Source of the DNA: Neocallimastix lanati (nom. inval.) | Lineage: Eukaryota > Neocallimastigomycota > Neocallimastigomycetes > Neocallimastigales > Neocallimastigaceae | Direction of reading: 5' to 3' | NCBI GenBank assembly: GCA_016946835.1 | Contig: JACVTC010000002.1 | Location: forward strand, 267,001 to 331,000 | DNA: 64,000 bases | In this document: positions 46,375-55,969 of the stretch, piece by piece | Position numbering within the stretch: position 1 is the first letter of the stretch | Layout of the letters: each line of letters starts with the position of its first letter | Program-made: the position numbers and the translations under genes | Notes under the pieces: generated by a model | What the model was told of the DNA's origin: nothing | The model's database searches: none | Seen by the model: only the letters and a program-made list of their open reading frames with translations

Positions 46375-46388
46375 GATTAAGAGTCTCA
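46375..46388 (+). other. Primer-binding site of copia B
   Basis: GATTAAGAGTCTCA adjoining the LTR, complementary to the tRNA-Lys(CUU) anticodon arm. Confidence 0.75.
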
Positions 46389-46541
46389 TTTGTACTCTTA
46401 ACATTCTCATAAAACAAAGATAAAATAATATAAAATATCTTTAATAAAATAAAATAATAATTAAATTAAATATAAATAAAATTGTTTAATATAACACAAA
46501 ATTGCTTTTAATAAAACACAAAATCATTATAATACTAATTT

Positions 46542-46547
<6 letters not shown>

Positions 46548-46590
<43 letters not shown>
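46548..46590 (+). repeat. A43 tract just upstream of copia B gag
   Basis: Uninterrupted A run ending 13 bases before the ATG at 46604. The copy at 36940-40268 has only short A runs here. Confidence 0.9.
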
Positions 46591-46592
<2 letters not shown>

Positions 46593-46603
46593 ATAAAATA
46601 TTT

Positions 46604-46996
46604 ATGAACGAATCTTTATTTTTCAAAAAGGAAGCCATATTGAATGGCAAAAATTATAACATATGGTATGATAGTTTGAAAGATGTCCTCGAAAAGGATG
46701 GCTTAGAGGAATATCTAATAAAAGATGTAGTAAAAGAAAAAGAAAAGGCCACAAATAGTAATGCGGACGATATAGAAAATGCAAGAAGGAATAATACAAA
46801 AGTCCGCTACATCATAAAAAATACCATATGTACCAAAATTCATGAGGACATAATCGGAATGACTACCCCTCGTGAAATAATCGAATATTTAGAAGGGGAG
46901 TACAAACTCAATGAAAATGATATGACTCAATGGATGAATAAATTAAGAGAAGTAAAAGCGAAGAAAGAGTAAGATATTCCATTTATTTACCTTAAA
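46604..46996 (+). pseudogene. copia B gag, N-terminal part
   Basis: ATG at 46604 opens MNESLFFKKEAILNGKNYNI, then WYDSLKDVLEKDGLEEYL, NTKVRYIIKNTICTKIHEDI, TPREIIEYLEGEYKLNENDM and MNKLREVKAKKE. A TAA at 46970-46972 replaces a Glu codon (GAA in the copy at 36940-40268). The same frame then reads DIPFIYL and meets CTTAAAAAG (46989-46997), where a +1 move enters the long pol frame as LKRLFKLFKGMESS, matching the continuous gag of copia E (VIKRLEATFEYMEG). Capsid function by family; interrupted here. Confidence 0.9.
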
Positions 46997-47021
46997 AAGA
47001 CTATTTAAATTATTTAAAGGT

Positions 47022-50000
47022 ATGGAATCTTCCGGAAATAATATTTCCGAAAAGGAAAAAGTTAAATACATATTAAAATCATTGCCTACAAGTTACAAAA
47101 AGAAAATAACATTAAATGGCAATGAAATTGCTGAAAATCTTAGGAACACCATCGTAAACGACATAAACACCTGGATTTATGTCGACGATGTTACCCAAAA
47201 TGGAAATGACTCTGATGATCCGATGGATATAGATTATGCTGGGAAACTTGGACACAAGGATAGGAAAAATTTAAAAAACAAGAACAATAATAAAAATTTT
47301 CCCAAAAAAGGAAATCCAAGTAAACAAAACAATAAAGATAAATTTAATAGTAATAAATATAGCAATAATAATAAATTCTGTGAAATATGTGAAAAAGGAG
47401 GCCATTCCACCAAAGAATGTAGATATAATCCAAGAAATCCAAAAGGATTATATAACAAGTACTACATTCAAGATGAACAAAAATACAGAAACAATTATCA
47501 TCCACATTATAATGGGCAAAATGGAAGAGCCGTTAGATACATTAATTTAAATAATGAATACAACGAAAATGTATCGTATGATGATATCCGCCCAATGTTT
47601 TATAAATATTATAATCCTAAAAGCAAAGGAAAATATGTGGATGATGATGATTCAGATGAATATCAAGAATCTGAAAAATCAAATTGTTTCATAAATTATG
47701 ATAAAGAAGACGTTAAAAATGAAGTTTTAATTAAAAATAATATAATAACACGAGTAGAAAATAAATTAAATTTAAATAATTTAAATTTAATTACAGAAAT
47801 TGTGATAAATAATATTAATAAAAAGGAAATAAATACAAATAATACAAATGAAATTTTTAATATTAATTACAATAAAAAAGAAACATCAGAATGGTTATAT
47901 GATTCAGGTGCTGGTGAACATATAACTAATGATCTAAGTCTGCTTAAAAATTTTAAAAAAGAAAAAATAAAGTTAAGATGTGCAAATAATACTTATTGCT
48001 ATTTTGAAGGCCATGGTGAATTTGAATTTACTATTAATAATTATCATTTTAAATTTAACAAAGTATTATATTCAAAAGAAGTAGCTAAAAATATTATTAG
48101 TGGAATAGAATGGGCAAAACAAGATGTTAAAACCTTGACAGAAAAGGATAAACACAATAATATTATCCTCAGAATTTTAGATAACAATTATAATATTATT
48201 GCCACATTCCAAGCTAATAATAACAATGAAGTTAAAATTGTAGTTACTCATTTCAATATTGAAAACGAAAGAAACTCTAAGAATAATATTATGGCAATTC
48301 AAAATTTTCGTAATGCTGAAGAACTAATTTGGCATCGACGGCTTGGCCATTTCTACCAAGAAGATTTGAAAAACTTCCTAAACCATCATGAAATTAACTT
48401 AGATAAGTGTGACGATTGCAGAATCGCGAAAATGAAACGCAATCCACACAATAAAATTCCTCCCAGAGCCAAAGAAATATTAGAAGTTATCCACTCGGAT
48501 ATTATTGGTCCAATTAACACATCATACACAGGAAAAAGGTTTATACTAACTATCCTAGATGAAGTATCAAGAAAATCATGGGTCTTTATTATGAAGAGTA
48601 AATCAGAAGCTACAGACATTATCATTAATACCTTAAGAATGTTAAATAATAAATACAAAGATTATAAAATAAAAGTTTTTAAATCTGATAACTCAAAGGA
48701 ATATAAAAACAAGAAAATTGATTACTTTTGCAATGAAAATGGAATAGAAAAGGTTTTTTCTCCCCCGTATAATCCAGAAAATAACGGATTATGCGAAAGA
48801 TTTAACTTAACTATTGTTTCCTGCGCAAAAACCTTGCTATATTGGAGTGGACTAAGCGAAAATTTTTGGGACTTCGCGATATTATATGCCAATTATATAT
48901 ACAACAAAGTTCCTCATTCTGGAATTCATAATAAAATTCCAGATGAAATCTTCTATATGAATAAAGTAAAAATTAATCATATCAAAGTATTCGGATGCAT
49001 CTCTTTTTATATTGACAGAAGTCAAAACAAATCAAAATTTTCACCTAATTCCAAGAAAGGAATTTTTCTTGGGTTTAGTGAAAAATCAAACTGTTACATC
49101 ATTATGGATTTTCACGATTATTCAATCCACTACTGTAGAGAAATATATTGTCTTGAGGATACTCCTGCTAATATTAAATTAGCAAATAATAAAATTAATC
49201 AATATGGGGACCAAGACTTTCTAGCCTTTGATTTCTATTTTTCAAAAAATTCACCACAATTTTCTGGGGAAGACAATCTAGATCATAGCCATCACAATGA
49301 CAAATCTTCTGAAAATAAATATAACGGAAATTTCAAGAAAAATAACAAAAATTTGGGACCTTCTTCAAAGAAATTACCTACTGGACTTAATAAACAAATT
49401 CATAAAAATTCAAATAACGAACATTTACCCAAAAAAAACAAAGGTAAAAGCCCAGCAACTGAGGATCAAAATGATACCAATATTTCTAATAATATCGGTA
49501 AGGACATTCCTACAAAAATTCAAGAAGAAGAGGACCAAAATGTCAAAAATCAAGATAATTTCAAAAATTCATCTGATGAAAATTTTTCTGATAATAAAAA
49601 TTTTTCAAAAAATGAAGAAAATTCAATAAACAAAGACAAAAATTTAAATGAAACCTTATCAAATAATAATTTTAATCATGAGAAAAATTTTTCTGGAAAT
49701 TCAAATAATAATAAAGTTAGAATTTCTAAAACTCAAAATAATAATGAAATTTTTGATGAAGAAAAATTTTTTGATATTAATGACGAAACCTTAATTAATA
49801 TGAAATTTAATAATCAAGAAAAAGTCAATGAACAAACCAATATGTCTTCTAATAAATCTAATATAATTATAGATAATTTTAATAAAAATTTTTCTGAAAC
49901 AAATATTAAAAATAATATATCTACCAGTACTACTAACAATATATTGCAATCAAAAAATTTATCAAACTCAAATTATTATAATTTTCCTTCTTCTTCTCAA

Positions 50001-51908
50001 GGAAACACTATGTTTAATAGAAATAATATTATCTCTTCTTACATTGACAAAAAGTTCCCTTTTAACGGCAGAAGAAGTGTTAAAGAATTACACATAGATA
50101 ACCAAAATTCTTTTAATACTAATCCTTTCAATAGAATTAATTTACCTCATCATAGGAGTAACTTTCATTTCAAAAATAATAAAAATTTTGAAAATGGAAA
50201 TATCGATTATTTGTTTTCAAATAATCAATACACAATTAAGAAAAATAATTTTTTACATGATAAAAATCATTTTAATTTTAATTTTCATAAAAGGTCACTT
50301 TCAGACGATTTAACACCTTCCCAATCGCAAAAATTTCGTAGATCAAACTTTAATTCTAAAATTATTGCTTCCTTGGAATATTTTGTGCCACAATCATTTT
50401 TCCAAGCCACAAATTGCAAAGACCATGTTCTATGGGAAAAAGCTATGGATAATGAACTTGATAATCTTTACACCAATAAAATTATGACTTTTGTTAATTC
50501 TATTCCAGATGGTAAGAAACCTATTCCTTCCAAATGGGTTTACGCTCTTAAAACCGATGGCCTTGGACATGTAATTAAACATAAAGCCCGCTTTGTTGCT
50601 AAAGGCTTTATTCAAAAATATGGTATTGATTACGAAATGACTTTCTCACCTACTTTAAATATTGATTGTCTTAAGCTTCTTATCGCTCTCGCTGCTAAAT
50701 TTAAATGGGATATTCTACAATTAGATATCAAAGCTGCGTATCTCAACGCGAATTTAGACAAGGACATTTACGTTAAAATTCCCCCTGGAGATCCTAACTT
50801 TGGGAGGGGATATTGGAAACTAAACAAAGCACTGTACGGTTTAAAACAATCTGGCCGACAGTGGTATAAAACTATTTCAAAATTTTTAATAGAACAAGGA
50901 ATGGAGCAACTAAAATCCGAAAGTTGTGTTTTTAAGAAAGTTATTAACAGAAAATTAGTTTGTATAATAGGCTTATATGTAGATGATATGATTGTTACTG
51001 GCGAAAAGGAAGAAATTAACAAAATTTTCAATAAAATTAAAAATAAATTTAAAATCTCAAAATCTGGACCGATTGACTACTTATTAGGAATTAAAGTCGA
51101 AAATAATAATAAAACATATTCATTATCACAAACTCAATTTATAAACAATATTCTAAAAAAATTTAATATTAACAACCAAAGAGTAAGAAGAACACCATGT
51201 GTTGGTGACAATACTAAATCTGAAAATAATCAACCATTCGACAAAACCAAATATAAAAGTGCAATTGGTATGTTAATATATTTATCAAAATGTACCAGAC
51301 CCGACATTGCATTTTCAGTTAATAAAGCCGCTAGAAATTCAGAAAATCCAACAGTATCTGACTGGCGCAAAGTTATAGCTATATTACAATATTTAAAAGA
51401 CACTAAAAATTATAAAATTAAATATGATGGCACTGGTAACATTGTAGGTTACACAGATTCAGACTTCGCTGGTGATGTTACTGACAGAAAATCAACGTCA
51501 GGTAATATTATCTTAATGGGAAATAATCCAATATCCTGGACTTCGAAAAAACAGTCAGTTGTCGCCACATCAACAGCAGAAGTTGAATACATAAGTGCAT
51601 CAGTATGTATAAAGAAATTATTAAGAATTAAAAATATCTTATATGAATTATTCAAATTTAACAAACCACTAACATTATTCACTGATAATAATGCAAGTAA
51701 AATTTCAATGGAAAATGGGGAATTAAATCCAAAATTAAAACATATTTCAATCAAATATCATTTTAATAAAGACAATATTGAGAAAAATTTAATTAAATTA
51801 AAATATATCAGTACCGATAAAATGCTAGCTGACACATTAACAAAATGCGTTAATGGAACTAAAATGACAACCTTTGCAAATCAAATTTTCATTACAAATG
51901 AAAACTGA
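47022..51908 (+). CDS. copia B gag C-terminus and pol polyprotein (1628 aa open frame)
   Basis: The open frame starts upstream of the first ATG (47022). From that ATG: rest of capsid (1-60), Lys/Asn-rich stretch, CX2CX4HX4C zinc knuckle 120-133, protease YDSGAG with Asp294, integrase HHCC (His438, His443, Cys463, Cys466), DD35E triad Asp493, Asp556, Glu592, GIFLGF motif near 690, Asn/Ser/Lys-rich linker about 740-1090, RT (KARFVAKGF, LQLDIKAAYL, LYGLKQSGRQW, YVDD 1319-1322) and RNase H (YTDSDFAG with Asp1479, AEVEY, FTDNNAS, MLADTLTK) to the stop. Order PR-IN-RT-RH defines Ty1/copia. All catalytic residues are present; AEVEY replaces the usual AEAEY. Expression depends on overcoming the gag TAA and frameshift, so activity in trans is possible but autonomous activity doubtful. 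Confidence 0.95.
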   Translation: MESSGNNISEKEKVKYILKSLPTSYKKKITLNGNEIAENLRNTIVNDINTWIYVDDVTQNGNDSDDPMDIDYAGKLGHKDRKNLKNKNNNKNFPKKGNPSKQNNKDKFNSNKYSNNNKFCEICEKGGHSTKECRYNPRNPKGLYNKYYIQDEQKYRNNYHPHYNGQNGRAVRYINLNNEYNENVSYDDIRPMFYKYYNPKSKGKYVDDDDSDEYQESEKSNCFINYDKEDVKNEVLIKNNIITRVENKLNLNNLNLITEIVINNINKKEINTNNTNEIFNINYNKKETSEWLYDSGAGEHITNDLSLLKNFKKEKIKLRCANNTYCYFEGHGEFEFTINNYHFKFNKVLYSKEVAKNIISGIEWAKQDVKTLTEKDKHNNIILRILDNNYNIIATFQANNNNEVKIVVTHFNIENERNSKNNIMAIQNFRNAEELIWHRRLGHFYQEDLKNFLNHHEINLDKCDDCRIAKMKRNPHNKIPPRAKEILEVIHSDIIGPINTSYTGKRFILTILDEVSRKSWVFIMKSKSEATDIIINTLRMLNNKYKDYKIKVFKSDNSKEYKNKKIDYFCNENGIEKVFSPPYNPENNGLCERFNLTIVSCAKTLLYWSGLSENFWDFAILYANYIYNKVPHSGIHNKIPDEIFYMNKVKINHIKVFGCISFYIDRSQNKSKFSPNSKKGIFLGFSEKSNCYIIMDFHDYSIHYCREIYCLEDTPANIKLANNKINQYGDQDFLAFDFYFSKNSPQFSGEDNLDHSHHNDKSSENKYNGNFKKNNKNLGPSSKKLPTGLNKQIHKNSNNEHLPKKNKGKSPATEDQNDTNISNNIGKDIPTKIQEEEDQNVKNQDNFKNSSDENFSDNKNFSKNEENSINKDKNLNETLSNNNFNHEKNFSGNSNNNKVRISKTQNNNEIFDEEKFFDINDETLINMKFNNQEKVNEQTNMSSNKSNIIIDNFNKNFSETNIKNNISTSTTNNILQSKNLSNSNYYNFPSSSQGNTMFNRNNIISSYIDKKFPFNGRRSVKELHIDNQNSFNTNPFNRINLPHHRSNFHFKNNKNFENGNIDYLFSNNQYTIKKNNFLHDKNHFNFNFHKRSLSDDLTPSQSQKFRRSNFNSKIIASLEYFVPQSFFQATNCKDHVLWEKAMDNELDNLYTNKIMTFVNSIPDGKKPIPSKWVYALKTDGLGHVIKHKARFVAKGFIQKYGIDYEMTFSPTLNIDCLKLLIALAAKFKWDILQLDIKAAYLNANLDKDIYVKIPPGDPNFGRGYWKLNKALYGLKQSGRQWYKTISKFLIEQGMEQLKSESCVFKKVINRKLVCIIGLYVDDMIVTGEKEEINKIFNKIKNKFKISKSGPIDYLLGIKVENNNKTYSLSQTQFINNILKKFNINNQRVRRTPCVGDNTKSENNQPFDKTKYKSAIGMLIYLSKCTRPDIAFSVNKAARNSENPTVSDWRKVIAILQYLKDTKNYKIKYDGTGNIVGYTDSDFAGDVTDRKSTSGNIILMGNNPISWTSKKQSVVATSTAEVEYISASVCIKKLLRIKNILYELFKFNKPLTLFTDNNASKISMENGELNPKLKHISIKYHFNKDNIEKNLIKLKYISTDKMLADTLTKCVNGTKMTTFANQIFITNEN

Positions 51909-51920
51909 TTTGAGGGGGAG

Positions 51921-52259
51921 TGTTAAAGTATTAAATAATATAAATAAATAAACTTAACAATTTAAGTTTATAATTAAATAATAGAAAATATAAATCATAA
52001 ATATTTATGTAAAAACTAAACTTAAAATGTAAATTAACATTATTTATGTTAATACATAATTAAATGTAAATCATTAAATTTATCATGCGCATGTAAATAA
52101 TCTCTTTATTCTTGTTTATTCACGTGAAATAATAATATAGTTTATATAAAAATATTTGTTTATTCTTTAGACGAAAATTCGCGACTTTCGTCAATATAAT
52201 ATTTTATAATAAATAAATAAATGTATGAATAATTAATAATTAAATAAATTTCTTTAATA
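51921..52259 (+). repeat. 3' LTR of copia B
   Basis: Partner of 46036-46374; one visible difference (AAATATATG versus AAATAAATG). Confidence 0.95.
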
Positions 52260-52506
52260 AATAATAAATAAATAAATAATTGAATAATAAATAATAAATA
52301 AATAAATAATATAATAATAAATAATAAATATAAATAAATAAATAATAAAATAATAAATAATAAATAATAAATAATAAATAATAAATAATAAATAATAAAA
52401 TAATAAATAATAAAATAATAAATAATAAATAATAAATAAATAATAAATAAATAATAAATAAATAATAAATAAATAATAAATAAATAATAAATAATAAATA
52501 AATAAT
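52260..52506. repeat. (AATAAATA)n microsatellite
   Basis: Continuation of the microsatellite in which copia B inserted. Confidence 0.9.
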
Positions 52507-52756
52507 ATTTTTCTAATTAAAAAAAATTGAATAATAATACTAATTTTTTATTCAGAATAAATATAAATATTTCAAATATTAAGCAGTAAAAAATATTTTC
52601 ATATATACTTTATATCTTCATATTACTGTTATATTAAAAAATTATATATTATTTATTCTGAATAATAAATAATTATATATATAAAATATCAATATTTTAT
52701 ATAGTTAATTTTATTATTAATATTATATAGTTTTTATCAATATTAATATTATATAG

Positions 52757-53385
52757 TTTTTTTACTTTATTTTAAATGAATAATAAAATAAAACTAAAAA
52801 TTGATAGAGATTATTTTAAATAAATAATAAAATAAAACTAAAAATTGATAGAGATTATTTTAAATAAATAATAAAATAAAACTAAAAATTGATAGAGATT
52901 ATTTTAAATAAATAATAAAATAAAACTAAAAATTGATAGAGATTATTTTAAATAAATAATAAAATAAAACTAAAAATTGATAGAGATTATTTTAAATAAA
53001 TAATAAAATAAAACTAAAAATTGATAGAGATTATTTTAAATAAATAATAAAATAAAACTAAAAATTGATAGAGATTATTTTAAATAAATAATAAAATAAA
53101 ACTAAAAATTGATAGAGATTATTTTAAATAAATAATAAAATAAAACTAAAAATTGATAGAGATTATTTTAAATAAATAATAAAATAAAACTAAAAATTGA
53201 TAGAGATTATTTTAAATAAATAATAAAATAAAACTAAAAATTGATAGAGATTATTTTAAATAAATAATAAAATAAAACTAAAAATTGATAGAGATTATTT
53301 TAAATAAATAATAAAATAAAACTAAAAATTGATAGAGATTATTTTAAATAAATAATAAAATAAAACTAAAAATTGATAGAGATTA
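52757..53385. repeat. 44-bp minisatellite, about 14 copies
   Basis: Units with the core TTGATAGAGATTATTTTAAA start at 52801 and recur exactly every 44 bases to 53373. Copies are almost identical. Confidence 0.97.
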
Positions 53386-53443
53386 AGAAAAAAATATAAA
53401 AGAGTAATAATAAAACATTTTTAACATATTTTTTTATTTAATA

Positions 53444-53474
<31 letters not shown>

Positions 53475-53526
53475 ATTTATATGTTTATTTTTTAAAAATA
53501 TTTTAAGCCACATTTTGCGAAATGCA

Positions 53527-53660
53527 TCTCCTGAAAAAACGTATTAACAAAATATCTAAATATTACTTTAATGAATAAATTTAGATAAATCATTCTTTCT
53601 AGGTTTAATGATCGTAAACCTTCGGGGAATATTAAAAATAAAGTTTAATATCTTAAATAA
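53527..53660 (+). pseudogene. copia RNase H C-terminus and LTR start
   Basis: Reads LLKKRINKISKYYFNE-stop, the decayed equivalent of ADTLTKCVNGTKMTTFANQI in copia B. A purine tract and the LTR start TATTAAAAATAAAG (53630) follow. It completes the RNase H fragment at 45366-45571. Confidence 0.6.
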
Positions 53661-55969
53661 TTACTTAGTTAATAATTAAACAACTTTTATGAATTTATTA
53701 TATTAAATAATTTATTAAGAAATTATATGAATTTATTATATTAAATAATTTATTAAGAAATTGTATGAATTTATTATATTAAATAATTTATTAAGAAATT
53801 GTATGTTGTATAAATGATCATGGCTCGTGCTTCCATTTATATGGTTTATTATAAATTTTTAAAAAAATATTAAAAATATTTGTAATAAAATATCTACATG
53901 GAATATAAATTAACATTAATATATAAATAATTATGTAAAACTATTTTAATTTAGATGAATAATATTTTTTTTATAATTAACCAATATTAATATTTCTAAT
54001 AATATCTATAATATTTCTAATAATATCTATAATATTTATAATATTTATAATAATATCTATAATATTTCTAATAATATCTATAATATTTATAATATTTATA
54101 ATAATATTTATAATAATATAATATTTATAATAATATTTATAATAATATTTATAATATAAGGATTTAATTAATTATATTTTAATTTTTTTTTTCGAAGAAT
54201 TTTAAATTAATATATAAAAATTTCTTCGAAACAACCAAAAAATTTAATGATTAATTGAAAGATGTTGTAAAAGAAAAGTATAGAAAATCTAAAAATTAAT
54301 AATATAATAATAAATAACTAATAATAATGTTATATAAAGTGAAGTAATAAATAAAATATAATAATTATTAGTAATGATTATATTTTATTTATTACTTCAC
54401 TTTATCTAATAAATATATATATTACTAATAAAAATATATATGATCATTACTAATCATTAATCATAATTATTAAAATAAAAATTATTTCTCATAAATGATT
54501 AGAATTAGAAAGATCATCTAATAGATAATAAAAAAAGAAGTGAAATGAAAAAAATCATTATTATTATTATTATTATTAAACATAATTTATAATTATTTTC
54601 TGTATATTCTATATGTTTTTACTGTTTCACTAATAATAAAAATTTTCTTTATTTCAACTTTTTTTCTTTTAAAAGTTTTCACTTTAAATTTTTTTAAATT
54701 ATTTTTTAAATTCAATATATTCAATATATATAGTTACAATATAATCAAATACAATTTGTTAAATTAAATGAATATATTTATAATATATTAAATTTATATT
54801 GATATCCTTATTAAAGTTTGTATGTTTAATAAAAATAAATTAAGCATTTATAGTAATATATTAAAATTAATTATAAACAATATAAATAATATATTAATAA
54901 TGGACTAATAATATATTAGCATTAAATGAATTTATTTAAAATTTTTTAATTATTCAAAAAAAGAAAAAAAAATTTTCAAGTAAAATAAACAAAATTTTAA
55001 AAAATTTTTAATTTTTTATTTAATAATTAAATTTTTTTATTTAATAATTAATTTGAATTTAATAATTAATCAAGTCATCATCATAACTAATAATAAATAA
55101 AACTTAAATATTAATAATGGAATAATAAATAATAAATAATAATAGATAAATAATAATAATGGAATAATAAATAATAATAGATAAATAATAATTATTAAAA
55201 ATAGAAAATGATCAAAATAATTAATATATAATTAATCAAAAGATTAATTAATATATTAATTGCATTAATATTAAAATAATTAATAAAACAGATAAAAATA
55301 AAAATAAAATCTATTTATTAATCATTTATAAATAAATAAATAGATAAATAAATAAATAGTTAAATAGATAAATAAATAGATAAATAAATAAATGAATAAA
55401 TAATAGTTTTATTAATAAAATAAATAATAATAATTAAATATATAAATAAATATAATTAAATAAAATAATAATAATAATAATAATTAAAAACAATATAATT
55501 AATTATTATTATTACTATTTGTATTTAAAAATAAATAATACAAAAGAATAAAAATTAAATTCTAATAAATATAAAAATAAACTAATAATTAATATATATA
55601 ATAAAGGGTTTTCTTTTTAAAATATAAAAATATTATTATTTTTTCATCTATTTCTTCTTTATTTTTTTAAACTTTTTCAGATTCAATCTGATTGTAGAAT
55701 AGAAAATATATCTAATTAAATAAGAAAATTTTAAAAAAAAAATAAGTTAATCCTTTTTATATTCGGTAATTATATAATTAACATAAATGTAAATATTTAA
55801 ATAATAACGAAAATTATATTTTAAATTATATAAATTAAATAAATAACTCGAACTAAAAATTTAATATTTTCTTTTAAAATAATGTTAATTATTACAGTAA
55901 AATAAAAAGTAAAAAAAAAATTATATATATATTCTTTTTTTTTTTTTTTTCTCCATTTGAAAGAAAATA
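53661..55969. other. AT-rich intergenic stretch upstream of ATG8
   Basis: Contains a 38-bp tandem repeat (TATGAATTTATTATATTAAA type, about 53690-53805), TAATATTTATAA repeats (53990-54150) and a perfect 28-bp inverted repeat (54335-54404). No gene found. Confidence 0.6.
54335..54404. repeat. Perfect 28-bp inverted repeat with 14-nt loop
   Basis: Left arm 54335-54362 (TAAAGTGAAGTAATAAATAA...) and right arm 54377-54404 are exact reverse complements. Confidence 0.9.

Larger units (their letters stand above)
46036..52259 (+). mobile_element. Nearly intact Ty1/copia element (family B)
   Basis: LTRs 46036-46374 and 51921-52259, both 339 bp and differing at one position by eye. Flanking AATAA on both sides, within an AATAA microsatellite. 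PBS GATTAAGAGTCTCA at 46375; polypurine tract TTTGAGGGGGAG before the 3' LTR. Coding: gag part 46604-46972, then one open frame of 1628 codons. Only a TAA in gag and a +1 shift separate it from a full gag-pol. Confidence 0.96.
45572..53526. mobile_element. TIR-bounded satellite-rich insertion carrying copia B
   Basis: Left GCATTTCGCAATGTGGCTTA (45573-45592) is the inverted match of right TAAGCCACATTTTGCGAAATGC (53504-53525), with two extra bases on the right. Net of copia B it is about 1.7 kb of AATAAA microsatellite, ~100-bp repeats and a 44-bp minisatellite, with no transposase. Target duplication not resolved. Confidence 0.6.
45366..53660 (+). mobile_element. copia RNase H-to-LTR fragment (family C-like) split by a large insertion
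   Basis: Left part 45366-45571, right part 53527-53660. Left ends ELIRRNYIDLKYIKSEKG; right resumes LLKKRINKISKYYFNE, then a purine tract (TTCGGGGAA) and an LTR start TATTAAAAATAAAGTTTAAT at 53630, matching the start of the copia C LTR. Confidence 0.65.
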
